Assembly: GCA_910579615.1 (NCBI GenBank)
Contig: CAJTUA010000016.1
Span: 1 to 64,000 of the forward strand
Reading direction: 5' to 3'
DNA: 64,000 nucleotides
Source of the DNA: an uncultured Lachnospiraceae bacterium
Lineage (GTDB): Bacteria > Bacillota > Clostridia > Lachnospirales > Lachnospiraceae
Below, one piece after another: positions 33,156 through 40,864 of this stretch. Numbering within the stretch: the stretch's first letter is position 1; each line of letters starts with the position of its first letter. A program made the translations under genes and the position numbers. A model generated the notes under the pieces. The model was not told the origin of the DNA and made no database searches. It saw only the letters and a program-made list of their open reading frames with translations.

Positions 33156-33976
33156 AACGATTCAATCGCCGCACCAAAGTTGTGGTACTGACGGCGGCTA
33201 TGGCGGTTATACTGGCAGCAGTTTATACAGCCGGGATTTTCCTGCCCGGGGATGCCGTGGCGGGCAGCTTCCTGAATGCGAAAAAGCCGCCCTCCTGGGA
33301 GCAGCCGTTTGGCACGGATGCCCTGGGGCGCGACCTGCTGATGCGGACACTGAAAGGGCTTGCGGTCAGCATGACCATAGGGCTTGCAGCATCGCTAATC
33401 AGTGCGCTCATTGCTGTTTTTGTCAGTCTTGCTGCCGCTGCCGGTTCAAAGCGGCTGGATGCCTTTGTTAACTGGGTGATTGATTTGGTGATGAGTGTGC
33501 CCCATACCATCCTTGTCATTCTCATTTCTTTTGCTATGGGCAGAGGGGTGAGGGGGCTTTTGGCTGGCATTGCCGCAACGCACTGGTGCAGCCTGGCACG
33601 GCTGCTCAGAGCCGAGGTTCTGCAGCTTCGCTCACAGCAGTATATTGCGGTATCGCGCAAGCTTGGGAAGACAAGTGGTTGGATTTTTGCCCATCATCTG
33701 CTGCCGCATCTGATACCGCAGTTTTTTGTGGGGCTGCTTCTTTTGTTTCCCCATGCGGTTCTGCACGAAGCATCGGTGTCCTTTCTTGGCTTTGGCCTGC
33801 CCCCGGAACAGCCTGCGATTGGCATTATCCTGTCGGAAAGTATGCGGTATATTTCGGCGGGAATGTGGTGGCAGGCGGTTCTGCCCGGTCTTACGCTGGT
33901 GCTGATTGTTCTGTTGGTTGACCGGCTTGGGGACAATCTGCGGATGGTTCTTGACCCACATAGCGCACAGGAATAA
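33152..33976 (+). CDS. Peptide/nickel ABC transporter permease (DppC/NikC type)
   Basis: Second membrane subunit of 274 residues. The DppC-type entry QPFGTDALGRDLLMRTLKGL follows the first helix, and the docking segment AVSRKLGKTSGWIFAHHLLP is present. About six membrane helices. Its ATG overlaps the stop of the DppB-type gene, and the next ATPase gene starts 10 bases after its stop. It forms the channel with the preceding protein. Confidence 0.92.
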   Translation: MKRFNRRTKVVVLTAAMAVILAAVYTAGIFLPGDAVAGSFLNAKKPPSWEQPFGTDALGRDLLMRTLKGLAVSMTIGLAASLISALIAVFVSLAAAAGSKRLDAFVNWVIDLVMSVPHTILVILISFAMGRGVRGLLAGIAATHWCSLARLLRAEVLQLRSQQYIAVSRKLGKTSGWIFAHHLLPHLIPQFFVGLLLLFPHAVLHEASVSFLGFGLPPEQPAIGIILSESMRYISAGMWWQAVLPGLTLVLIVLLVDRLGDNLRMVLDPHSAQE

Positions 33977-33986
33977 GGAGAACGCG

Positions 33987-34922
33987 ATGAATGAGAAAAA
34001 AGACATTTTATTGGAAATACATAATCTGTCCGTTTCTTTTTGCATGTATCATCATGGATTGGAGCAAAGGGATTTGCAAGTGATTTCAGACCTGCACCTG
34101 AACGTAGCCGCCGGTGAGATTGTTGCGGTTGCCGGTTCCTCCGGCTCCGGAAAAAGCCTGTTGGCTTCTGCGATTCTGGGGATTTTACCGGGCAATGCCA
34201 CGGTGCGGGGGCAGCTGTATTACAAAGGAAAGGAGCTGACCAAAGAGCGCCAGGGGCAGCTTCGCGGAAGTGAGATTGCACTTGTTCCTCAGTCGGTCAC
34301 CTATCTTGACCCACGGATGAAAGTAGGCGCGCAGGCCGTTGGACATAAGCGGCCGTATCCAACCGGGAAGCTTAGAAGCCTTTTCCAACGTCTTTGCCTG
34401 CCGGAAAAAACAGAACGGCTTTATCCGTTTCAGCTCTCCGGCGGTATGGCAAGGCGCGTATTGGTATCCACCGCGTTGATTACGGATGCACAGCTTGTGA
34501 TTGCGGACGAGCCGACACCGGGGATGGGGTTGGGGCAGGCAATGGAAGCGCTTGGGATGTTCCGGGAAATGGCAAAGGATGGGAAAGCGGTCATTCTGAT
34601 TACCCATGACATTGATTTGGCTTTTGAATTTGCCGACCGCGTTGCCGTGTTCTATGCGGGCACCACGGTGGAAATTGCGCCTGCGTCCGATTTTAAAAGG
34701 GGGGCGGATGCGTTGCGCCATCCTTATTCCAAAGCCTTGTGGAAAGCCCTGCCGCAAAATGGTTTTCAGCCAATCGGGGGATTCCAGCCCTACGCCGGAA
34801 ATCTCCCCAAGGGGTGTTTGTTTGCCCCGCGCTGTCCGCACAAAACCGCAAAGTGCGAGGACAGTGTGCCGGCAATAAAAGAGGTGCGGGGCGGGGAAGT
34901 GAGGTGCCACCATGCCACTTGA
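33987..34922 (+). CDS. Peptide/nickel ABC transporter ATPase (DppD/NikD type)
   Basis: Cytoplasmic ATPase of 311 residues. Walker A is GSSGSGKSLLAS (about 45), the signature is LSGGMARRVLVS, and Walker B is LVIADEPTPG. The C-terminal oligopeptide-transporter extension with cysteines (GCLFAPRCPHKTAKC) that can bind an iron-sulfur cluster in this family is present. The signature has MARR in place of the usual MRQR. AAGGAG precedes the ATG at 33987; a longer frame would start inside the permease gene without a ribosome site. It overlaps the next ATPase gene by 11 bases. Confidence 0.92.
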   Translation: MNEKKDILLEIHNLSVSFCMYHHGLEQRDLQVISDLHLNVAAGEIVAVAGSSGSGKSLLASAILGILPGNATVRGQLYYKGKELTKERQGQLRGSEIALVPQSVTYLDPRMKVGAQAVGHKRPYPTGKLRSLFQRLCLPEKTERLYPFQLSGGMARRVLVSTALITDAQLVIADEPTPGMGLGQAMEALGMFREMAKDGKAVILITHDIDLAFEFADRVAVFYAGTTVEIAPASDFKRGADALRHPYSKALWKALPQNGFQPIGGFQPYAGNLPKGCLFAPRCPHKTAKCEDSVPAIKEVRGGEVRCHHAT

Positions 34923-35562
34923 AGCAAGGAATATTTCTTTTCGGTATCATAAAAGACAACCGTGGGTTCTGGAAAACCGGAGTCTGTCACTTTGCCGGGG
35001 GGAACGGCTTGCTTTGCTTGCGCCAAGCGGTTATGGGAAGACGACATTGGCATTGCTGCTTTCTGGTTACCTGAAACCGACAAAAGGTCAGATTTTGCTG
35101 GATGAGAAACCTCTGCCACAAAAAGGCGTTTGCCCTGTTCAGCTTATTTATCAGCATCCGGAGAAAGCAATGAACCCGCGGTGGAGGCTGAAGCGTGTGT
35201 TGGAGGAAAGTGGGGGGATGCAACAGAATATCCTGGATGCTTTCGGCATTGAACATGCGTGGCTGAACCGTTTTCCGGGGGAACTCTCCGGTGGTGAGCT
35301 GCAAAGATTTTGTGTGGCAAGAGCCCTTTTGAGCGGGGCGGATTATTTGATTTGTGATGAAATCAGCACGATGCTTGATGTCATTACGCAGGCGCAGATA
35401 TGGAAGGTAATTCTGGAAGAAGGGGAAAAACGCAACATGGGCATCCTTGCCGTTACGCACAATTGGCATCTGGCCAGAAGGATTGCAACAAGGATTGTGG
35501 ACTTGCAGGTCAGTGAAGCATTGGCACGGCCTGCAAGCCCGGATGTTTATTTTCCGAGATAA
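34912..35562 (+). CDS. Peptide/nickel ABC transporter ATPase (DppF/NikE type), short
   Basis: Second ATPase of the importer, 216 residues. Walker A reads APSGYGKTTLA (Tyr where Ser or Cys is usual), the signature is LSGGELQRFCVA, and Walker B is YLICDEIS, with Ile-Ser in place of Pro-Thr after DE. It lacks the C-terminal cysteine-containing extension of the DppD-type partner, as is common for the NikE subtype. It is the last gene of the operon; its 3' end overlaps the convergent cytidylate-kinase-like fragment by 16 bases. Confidence 0.9.
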   Translation: MPLEARNISFRYHKRQPWVLENRSLSLCRGERLALLAPSGYGKTTLALLLSGYLKPTKGQILLDEKPLPQKGVCPVQLIYQHPEKAMNPRWRLKRVLEESGGMQQNILDAFGIEHAWLNRFPGELSGGELQRFCVARALLSGADYLICDEISTMLDVITQAQIWKVILEEGEKRNMGILAVTHNWHLARRIATRIVDLQVSEALARPASPDVYFPR

Positions 35563-35834
35563 GCGCAAATCATATGGACGCACGGTTCGATGCCGAGCGA
35601 CGAATCAATACATAAATTGTAATTGTGCGGATTTCCCCAGGAAAGCCCGGAAATGCTCTTATAGTAAGCGGCTCTTGCCTCGTCGGAGCGCCGGATGCTG
35701 TTCTTTGCCTCCTGTTTGCTGTCGCCATACATTTCCATAACCTTTTTCACGCGGAATTCCTCCGGGGCATGGATGAATACTTTCACTACATTCTCGTAAT
35801 CGCGCAGTACATGCGATTGGTGCGATTAGGGACG
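35547..35834 (-). pseudogene. C-terminal fragment of a cytidylate-kinase-like protein
   Basis: The frame reads VLRDYENVVKVFIHAPEEF, then RVKKVMEMYGDSKQEAKNSI, and ends NYNLCIDSSLGIEPCVHMICAYLGK, matching the second half of the cytidylate-kinase-like family (NMP kinase fold, LID and the C-terminal DSS motif). The first half, including the P-loop, is missing, and just upstream the sequence turns into the MATE gene in another frame. No start codon with a ribosome site is available, so it is a broken gene left by a deletion that fused two neighbours. Confidence 0.7.
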
Positions 35835-37071
35835 CAACAATCAGGAAAACATCTCTTAATATAGAAAGCGGAGCTGCTGCTTTTGCGTGTCCGATGGACT
35901 GCAGGAAAATGGAGCAGACCTTCTGCGCGCAGGTGAGCGTAATCAGGGAGAGGTAAATCCGCAGGCACAGGGAAGCAAACTGTGTGTATAAAAGAGCCTG
36001 CGACGGGTCACTGTCGGTTCCGAACAGCCGGATAAACAGGGAAGGTCCGGCTTCAAACAGCAAGGTACACACAAGGCAGATGCCCACTGTCCATCCTAAA
36101 ATCAGCTTTAAGAGCTGCTTGACTCTTGTGTATTTCTGTGCGCCGTAATTGTAGCCGACAATCGGCTGCGCACCTGCGGCAATTCCGATGGCAATATTCA
36201 GTACAATCTGGAACAGCTTCATAATAACCACGAAGGCGGAGAGCGGGATATCCTCGCCATATTTGGAGAGCCCGCCGTATTTTACAAGAAGAACATTGTT
36301 GACAATCGTGATTACAACAATGGACAGCTGTGTCAGAAAGCTCGAGGTACCAAGCAACATTACTTTTTTGAGCAAAGTAAAATCGACATGGAAGCTGGAC
36401 ATGGAAAGCCGGAAAGTCTTGCTTTTTCTGAGGTAAAGCACGCAGATGATAAAGCTGACAAACTGGCCGAGGATGGTAGCGTATGCGGCACCCTTGATGC
36501 CCAAATCCAAGGCGAAAATGGCAACCGGGTCGCCGATAATGTTGAGTATCGCGCCGACAAGCATGGCTCCCATAGCATAGCCCGGGCTGCCGTCTGCACG
36601 GATAATGGAGGCGAGTGTGTTCTGTACGAGCGCCAGCGGCATCATCATATAAATGATAAAGCCATAATCCCTGGCGAGCCCCACGTTGGCATCGGTTGCT
36701 CCGATTAGGCGAAGCAGGTTTTCGCCGCCAAGGTAGGCGATGGCGATAATGACAATGCCAGAGAGGAAGGAAAAGAGGATGCTGTTGCCGACGCTGCGGT
36801 GGATATCTTTTGTCTCATTCCTTCCGAGGGAAACGCTGAGCGCAGCCGCTGCGCCATCCCCGAAAAACAGCGATGCGCCCCAGCCGATGACCGTGATGGG
36901 GAAAATAACGCCCGTGTCCGCATTTCCCAGATAGCCGACACCGTTTCCGACGAAAATCTGGTCCACAATGTTGTACAGGCAGGAAATAATAAGCGAACAG
37001 ATGCACGGAATTGCAAATTTCCGCAGCAGTGTTCCGACCTTTTCCGTGCCGAGATATGTGTTGCTTTGCAT
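35659..37071 (-). CDS. MATE-family multidrug efflux protein, 3' end replaced by a deletion joint
   Basis: Membrane transporter of the MATE family. From the start at 37071 (preceded by AGGAGG) about 413 residues match the family: KFAIPCICSLIISCLYNIVDQIFVG in helix 1 and many further helices to LRDVFLIVASLIAP. After that the frame continues for about 57 residues with hydrophilic, non-family sequence (TARLRECSESIHPCPGGIPR) because it runs out of frame through the cytidylate-kinase-like fragment. The final helix or two are therefore lost, and function is doubtful. It should export drugs with Na+ or H+. Expression is preceded by an attenuator at 37107-37272. Confidence 0.8.
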   Translation of the reverse strand: MQSNTYLGTEKVGTLLRKFAIPCICSLIISCLYNIVDQIFVGNGVGYLGNADTGVIFPITVIGWGASLFFGDGAAAALSVSLGRNETKDIHRSVGNSILFSFLSGIVIIAIAYLGGENLLRLIGATDANVGLARDYGFIIYMMMPLALVQNTLASIIRADGSPGYAMGAMLVGAILNIIGDPVAIFALDLGIKGAAYATILGQFVSFIICVLYLRKSKTFRLSMSSFHVDFTLLKKVMLLGTSSFLTQLSIVVITIVNNVLLVKYGGLSKYGEDIPLSAFVVIMKLFQIVLNIAIGIAAGAQPIVGYNYGAQKYTRVKQLLKLILGWTVGICLVCTLLFEAGPSLFIRLFGTDSDPSQALLYTQFASLCLRIYLSLITLTCAQKVCSIFLQSIGHAKAAAPLSILRDVFLIVASLIAPIACTARLRECSESIHPCPGGIPREKGYGNVWRQQTGGKEQHPALRRGKSRLL

Positions 37072-37106
37072 GATTGAAAAACCTCCTGTTTTGCTGATTT
37101 TAGACA

Positions 37107-37134
37107 AACAAAAAACACATGCCGGGGCATGTGT
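37107..37134 (-). terminator. Attenuator terminator upstream of the MATE gene
   Basis: On the minus strand ACACATGCC (37134-37126) pairs with GGCATGTGT (37123-37115), followed by six U, 36-60 bases before the MATE start. The left arm can alternatively pair with the CATGTGT at 37159-37153, which would open the terminator. Confidence 0.75.
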
Positions 37135-37197
37135 GGGCTTGGGTTCCGACCAACACATGCGTTATCTGTACCGTAATCAGATTTACGCGCGTAAGCG

Positions 37198-37272
37198 CTA
37201 CATGTGTCGTTGAATGTCTGTTAAGTTTTGGTGCGCGGTGGAGATAATAATGCAGAAAATATGGCTTTGCAT
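37198..37272 (-). CDS. 24-residue leader peptide of the MATE attenuator
   Basis: A short frame of 24 codons (start 37272, stop TAG at 37200-37198) beginning MQSHIFCIIISTAHQN, with AGGAAAATAAA before the ATG. Its last codons (CGA CAC ATG) form the ACACATG segment that pairs with CATGTGT at 37159-37153. A ribosome that stalls or lingers near the end of the peptide would cover this segment, free CATGTGT to pair with the terminator's left arm, and let transcription proceed into the efflux gene. This is the classical arrangement of drug-inducible attenuation. The inducer is inferred, as is function now that the MATE gene is damaged. Confidence 0.6.
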   Translation of the reverse strand: MQSHIFCIIISTAHQNLTDIQRHM

Positions 37273-37307
37273 TTTATTTTCCTGCCGCGTTTTTTGTTTG
37301 CCTGCCT

Positions 37308-37337
37308 ATTTTATCACAAATAAAAATGAAAAATCAA
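37308..37337 (-). promoter_or_regulatory. Promoter of the MATE leader
   Basis: On the minus strand TTGATT (37337-37332) and TAAAAT (37313-37308) with an 18-base spacer, directly upstream of the leader peptide. Confidence 0.55.
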
Positions 37338-37535
37338 ATGGTATTTTTTCACAAAAATATGGGGAGTGGAAGGAGGGGAGTGTGGTAAATATTATAAGGC
37401 AAAAAATCCATTGTTTTTTACCTTGCCTTCCAGGATTGTTTCCTTTCGGTTGATTTTATTTCGTATAGTATCGTTTGCTTCGCTTGCCTTTTTATTTCCT
37501 GGAAGGTTATAATATTTTCAGCAGGGAGGTGTGCG

Positions 37536-38633
37536 ATGAATAATTTAAATTTTGCTGACAATGTATCGCAGCTGCGCCGCGCACGCGGTATTACACAGGA
37601 AACGTTGGCGGATTTCGTCGGTGTGACAAAGGCATCCGTTTCCAAATGGGAGACCGGGCAGAGCCTGCCGGATATAGCGACGCTGCTTTTATTGGCAGCT
37701 TATTATGATGTGACGTTAGATGAATTGCTGGGTTACCGCCCGGAGCTTTCCGGGGAGCAGATACGAAAGCTTTACCATGGGCTTGCAGAAGATTTTGCGA
37801 AGAAACCGTTTGAGAAGGTTTTTGCCCGGTCGCAGGAGCTTGTAAAAAGCTATTATTCCTGTTACCGTTTCCTGCTGCAAATCGCTTTGCTCTGGCTTAA
37901 CCATTATATGCTGGCTGCCCCGGAACGACAGGTGCAGGTTTTGGAAGAAATTGTAAACCTCTGTGTCCGGATTTATGAGAATTCCGTGGACAACGGTCTG
38001 TGCAGCGATGCGATTGTATTGGAGGCGCTTGTGAAGCAGCAGCAGGGGAAATACGCGGATGTAATTGCGACAATGGAAGAAGTCTGTAATCCGTACCGCT
38101 TTGCCAGAAATGCGGATTCCCTGCTGTTTCAGGCATACATGCAGGCGGGGGAGGTGGAAAAGGCGGATGCGCGCATGCAGCTTTATATTTTTGAGGCAGC
38201 GCTTGCCATGTTAAACGGTGTGGGGAATTATCTGCTTGTGCATGGCCGGGAACTGGAAAAGTGTGAGCAGATGATTGCCAGGACAGATGCCATGCTAGAG
38301 CAGGGAAGTTTGGAGCAGATACATCCAAATGCCGCCGCACAGTTTCATTATAATGCTGCCACCATATATTGTACGCACGGAAAGCTGGCAGAAGGTGCCG
38401 CGCGCCTGCGGCGGTTTGCGCAGATTATAAGGCGGATGAAGGAGAACGGGATGCGGCTCTGCGGTGATGTGCTGCTTGACCGGCTCGACGAATGGTTTGA
38501 GGGAAATGAGCTCGGGGCGAAGGCTGTCCGGGATAGTGCGGTAATTATGGACAGCGCGCAGCAGGCACTGGAAAACCCGGTGTTTTCATGCCTGTCACCA
38601 CAGGAACGGAAGGAAATCCTTGCGGAACTCTAA
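37536..38633 (+). CDS. XRE-family regulator with helical repeat C-terminal part
   Basis: Protein of 365 residues. Residues about 6-62 form a Cro/CI-type helix-turn-helix (ITQETLADFVGVTKASVSKW). The rest is all-helical with TPR-like pairs (ALVKQQQGKYADVIATMEEV and LFQAYMQAGEVEKADARMQL), the design of Rgg/PlcR-like or antitoxin-like regulators that bind a peptide or protein partner. GGGAGGTG precedes the ATG. Downstream in the same direction, after a structured repeat, come a small membrane protein and an ABC efflux pair that it probably controls. Confidence 0.87.
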   Translation: MNNLNFADNVSQLRRARGITQETLADFVGVTKASVSKWETGQSLPDIATLLLLAAYYDVTLDELLGYRPELSGEQIRKLYHGLAEDFAKKPFEKVFARSQELVKSYYSCYRFLLQIALLWLNHYMLAAPERQVQVLEEIVNLCVRIYENSVDNGLCSDAIVLEALVKQQQGKYADVIATMEEVCNPYRFARNADSLLFQAYMQAGEVEKADARMQLYIFEAALAMLNGVGNYLLVHGRELEKCEQMIARTDAMLEQGSLEQIHPNAAAQFHYNAATIYCTHGKLAEGAARLRRFAQIIRRMKENGMRLCGDVLLDRLDEWFEGNELGAKAVRDSAVIMDSAQQALENPVFSCLSPQERKEILAEL

Positions 38634-38636
38634 AAA

Positions 38637-38735
38637 CAGTATGTGCCCGTACAGTACCCTAAGTGGGATTTTTAGGAGCGAAGCGGAGAAAAATTCCACT
38701 GCCGGATATGGGTGCTGGAAGGGGACATACGGAAC
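38637..38735 (+). repeat. Structured repeat, family B copy 2
   Basis: Three nested helices: GTATGTGCCC with GGGGACATAC, CAGTACCC with GGGTGCTG, and AGTGGGATTTTT with AAAAATTCCACT, closing on AGGAGCGAAGCGGAG. The sequence CTGGAAG precedes the last arm and ACGGAACTAAAAATAGGAG follows it, delivering the ribosome site of the next gene. Arm sequences differ from the other copies while pairing is kept. Confidence 0.75.
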
Positions 38736-38758
38736 TAAAAATAGGAGAAAAAAAATTT

Positions 38759-38965
38759 ATGGATAATATCAAAGATTTTTTACCATTTTTAATCCCGCTT
38801 GTCATTGTACAGTTCGCTCTTTTGGCATACACAATACATCATATTCTGTCACATGACAGTTACCAGCGCGGAAGCCGGGGGCTGTGGCTTGCAGTCGCCA
38901 TTATCGGAATGCAGTTCTGGGGACCGATTCTGTATTTTGCACTCGGAAAACAGGGGGAGAATTAA
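38759..38965 (+). CDS. Small PLDc_N-type membrane protein
   Basis: Two-helix membrane protein of 68 residues with the PLD nuclease N-terminal domain pattern: a first helix FLPFLIPLVIVQFALLAYTI, a polar loop, then WLAVAIIGMQFWGPILYFAL and a short basic end. Such small proteins are common in front of ABC-2-type efflux genes in Firmicutes and may act as an immunity or accessory subunit. Its stop codon directly abuts the ATG of the ATPase gene. Confidence 0.8.
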   Translation: MDNIKDFLPFLIPLVIVQFALLAYTIHHILSHDSYQRGSRGLWLAVAIIGMQFWGPILYFALGKQGEN

Positions 38966-39865
38966 ATGCTGGAATTATCGCATGTATCAAAACGCTTCGG
39001 CGCGCGCACCGTGGTCGATGACGTAAGTCTCTTCGTGCCAGATGACACGATATTCGGCTTCGTCGGGGAAAACGGGGCGGGCAAGACTACGACAATGAAA
39101 ATGGTTCTTGGTCTGCTGCGCGCGGATTCGGGCGAAATCCGGGTGGATGGTACGCCCGTCTGTTTCGGAAAGAGCCATACAAACCGTCTGGTTGGCTATC
39201 TGCCGGATGTGCCGGAATTTTACGGATTTCTGACCCCGGAGGAATATCTGCTTTTGTGCGGAGAAATTTCCGGTGTTTCAAATAAAGAGGGAAAAAGAAG
39301 GGCGGAGGAACTGCTGGAGCTTGTGGGGCTTTCGCAGACGAAACAGCGCATTCATGGTTTTTCAAGAGGAATGAAGCAGAGGCTTGGAATCGCGCAGGCG
39401 CTGTTTGGGAATCCGCGGCTTTTAATTTGCGATGAACCAACCTCGGCGCTCGACCCGGCAGGGCGCAGGGAAATTCTGGAGCTTTTGCATTCCCTCAAAG
39501 GGCGCACGGCAGTGCTTTTTTCAACCCATATTCTTTCGGACGTGGAGCGAATCTGTGATGAGTGTGCTATGCTGCACGCCGGGCGGCTGATAAAGCAGGG
39601 ACCGCTCTCGGAATTCCGTGAAAGTGGGGCAAAGGGCTTCGTGGTAGAATTTTTGGGTGCAGAAGATGCAGGGGAATTTGCAGAATTATTGCCCGGGGGA
39701 ATCCGCAGGGATGCGTTGACGCTTGAATATACGCAGGGCAGGGAAGGAATGCAGAAAGCAGTGGAATTACTCGCCGGAAAACCATTTGCCCTGCGGCGCA
39801 TCGAACAGAAGGAGCGGACGCTGGAAGAAATGTTCTTTGGCCTTGTAGAAGCCGAAGAAAAATAG
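38966..39865 (+). CDS. ABC efflux ATPase
   Basis: Cytoplasmic ATPase of 299 residues of the bacitracin/antimicrobial-peptide efflux type (DrrA/BcrA-like). Walker A is GENGAGKTTTMK (about 36-47), the signature FSRGMKQRLGIA (Arg in place of Gly), Walker B LLICDEPTSALD, and an H-loop THILSD. A C-terminal extension of about 80 residues is typical of this subtype. It partners with the permease encoded at 40071 and is cotranslated with the small membrane protein before it. Confidence 0.92.
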   Translation: MLELSHVSKRFGARTVVDDVSLFVPDDTIFGFVGENGAGKTTTMKMVLGLLRADSGEIRVDGTPVCFGKSHTNRLVGYLPDVPEFYGFLTPEEYLLLCGEISGVSNKEGKRRAEELLELVGLSQTKQRIHGFSRGMKQRLGIAQALFGNPRLLICDEPTSALDPAGRREILELLHSLKGRTAVLFSTHILSDVERICDECAMLHAGRLIKQGPLSEFRESGAKGFVVEFLGAEDAGEFAELLPGGIRRDALTLEYTQGREGMQKAVELLAGKPFALRRIEQKERTLEEMFFGLVEAEEK

Positions 39866-39871
39866 GAGGGG

Positions 39872-40055
39872 TACCCGGAGAAATTTTGGGAGAGAAGCGG
39901 ACAAAATTACTCCGCGGATAGGGGTATCTGGAAGGCGTATACGGAACTTAAAAAACAGTATACGCCTTACGGATACCCGGAGAAATTTTGGGAGAGAAGC
40001 GGACAAAATTACTCCGCGGATAGGGGTATCTGGAAGGCGTATACGGAACTTAAAA
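39872..40055 (+). repeat. Structured repeat, family B copies 3 and 4 in tandem
   Basis: An identical 82-base unit occurs at 39872-39953 and 39974-40055. In the second, complete copy (from 39956) GTATACGCC pairs with GGCGTATAC, GATACCC with GGGTATC, and CGGAG-AATTTTG with CAAAATT-CTCCG, closing on GGAGAGAAGCGGA. The exact identity of the two units shows a recent duplication. The last unit ends in CTTAAAATAGGAGG, the ribosome site of the permease gene. Confidence 0.85.
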
Positions 40056-40070
40056 TAGGAGGAAACGCAT

Positions 40071-40844
40071 ATGAAATCTGGTTTTCTGGCATTTACGAAA
40101 AAAGAGTGGAGGGAACTTTGGCGGGGCGGAAAACTGTTCATCCTTCTTGCTATATTTGTACTGTTTGGGATTATGAACCCGGCGATTGCGAAGCTGACTC
40201 CCTGGCTGATGGAGCAGATGGCGGACGAGCTGGCGGGAAGCGGTCTGACCGTTTCCGCGATGAGCGTGGACGCATCCACCTCATGGGCGCAGTTCTTTAA
40301 AAATGCGCCCATGGCAGTGTTGCTGTTTCTTGTTTTATTTGCCGGATGCCTGACGAACGAATGCCGCAGGAGAACGCTGATTCCGCTTTTGACAAGAGGG
40401 CTTTCAAGACACAGTGTCATCGCCGCAAAGGCAGTGGTTATGGCGGCTGTGTGGACGGTGGGATACTGGCTGTGCTTTGCCATTACACTTGGCTATAATA
40501 TGTATTTTTGGGGGGATGGGGAAATGGCGCGCACTGCCCTGGCAGCAACATTCTTCTATCTGTTCGGGCTTTGGATGATTGCTATGCTGCTCGCATTTTC
40601 CGTGCCCGCAAAAAGTGGAACAAGCGTGCTTGCATGGCTTGTACTGCTCGTCGCAGTCTGTTATATCGCCGGGATGCTGCCGGGAGTTGCGCAGTGGCTT
40701 CCGACGGGTCTGTTGTCCGCCGGGGCGCTTGCCGCCGGACAGGGAAAAGCAGACGAATTTGTGCGCGCTGCCGTGGCTGCGGGAATCACAGGAATTGCAG
40801 GGTATGGCGCGGCGGTGGCTGGGTTTTTGCGGAAGCGGATTTAA
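40071..40844 (+). CDS. ABC-2-type efflux permease
   Basis: Integral membrane protein of 257 residues with six hydrophobic segments (for example LFILLAIFVLFGIM and AVLLFLVLFAGCLTNE). The KEWRELWRGGK start and the RRTLIPLLTRGLSRHSVIAAK segment fit the ABC-2 permease family. It is the membrane half of the efflux pump with the ATPase at 38966, although the two genes are separated by 205 bases of structured repeat. Substrate unknown; peptide antibiotics are plausible for this family. Confidence 0.88.
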   Translation: MKSGFLAFTKKEWRELWRGGKLFILLAIFVLFGIMNPAIAKLTPWLMEQMADELAGSGLTVSAMSVDASTSWAQFFKNAPMAVLLFLVLFAGCLTNECRRRTLIPLLTRGLSRHSVIAAKAVVMAAVWTVGYWLCFAITLGYNMYFWGDGEMARTALAATFFYLFGLWMIAMLLAFSVPAKSGTSVLAWLVLLVAVCYIAGMLPGVAQWLPTGLLSAGALAAGQGKADEFVRAAVAAGITGIAGYGAAVAGFLRKRI

Positions 40845-40864
40845 TGGATATGTTCTTTCCCGTT

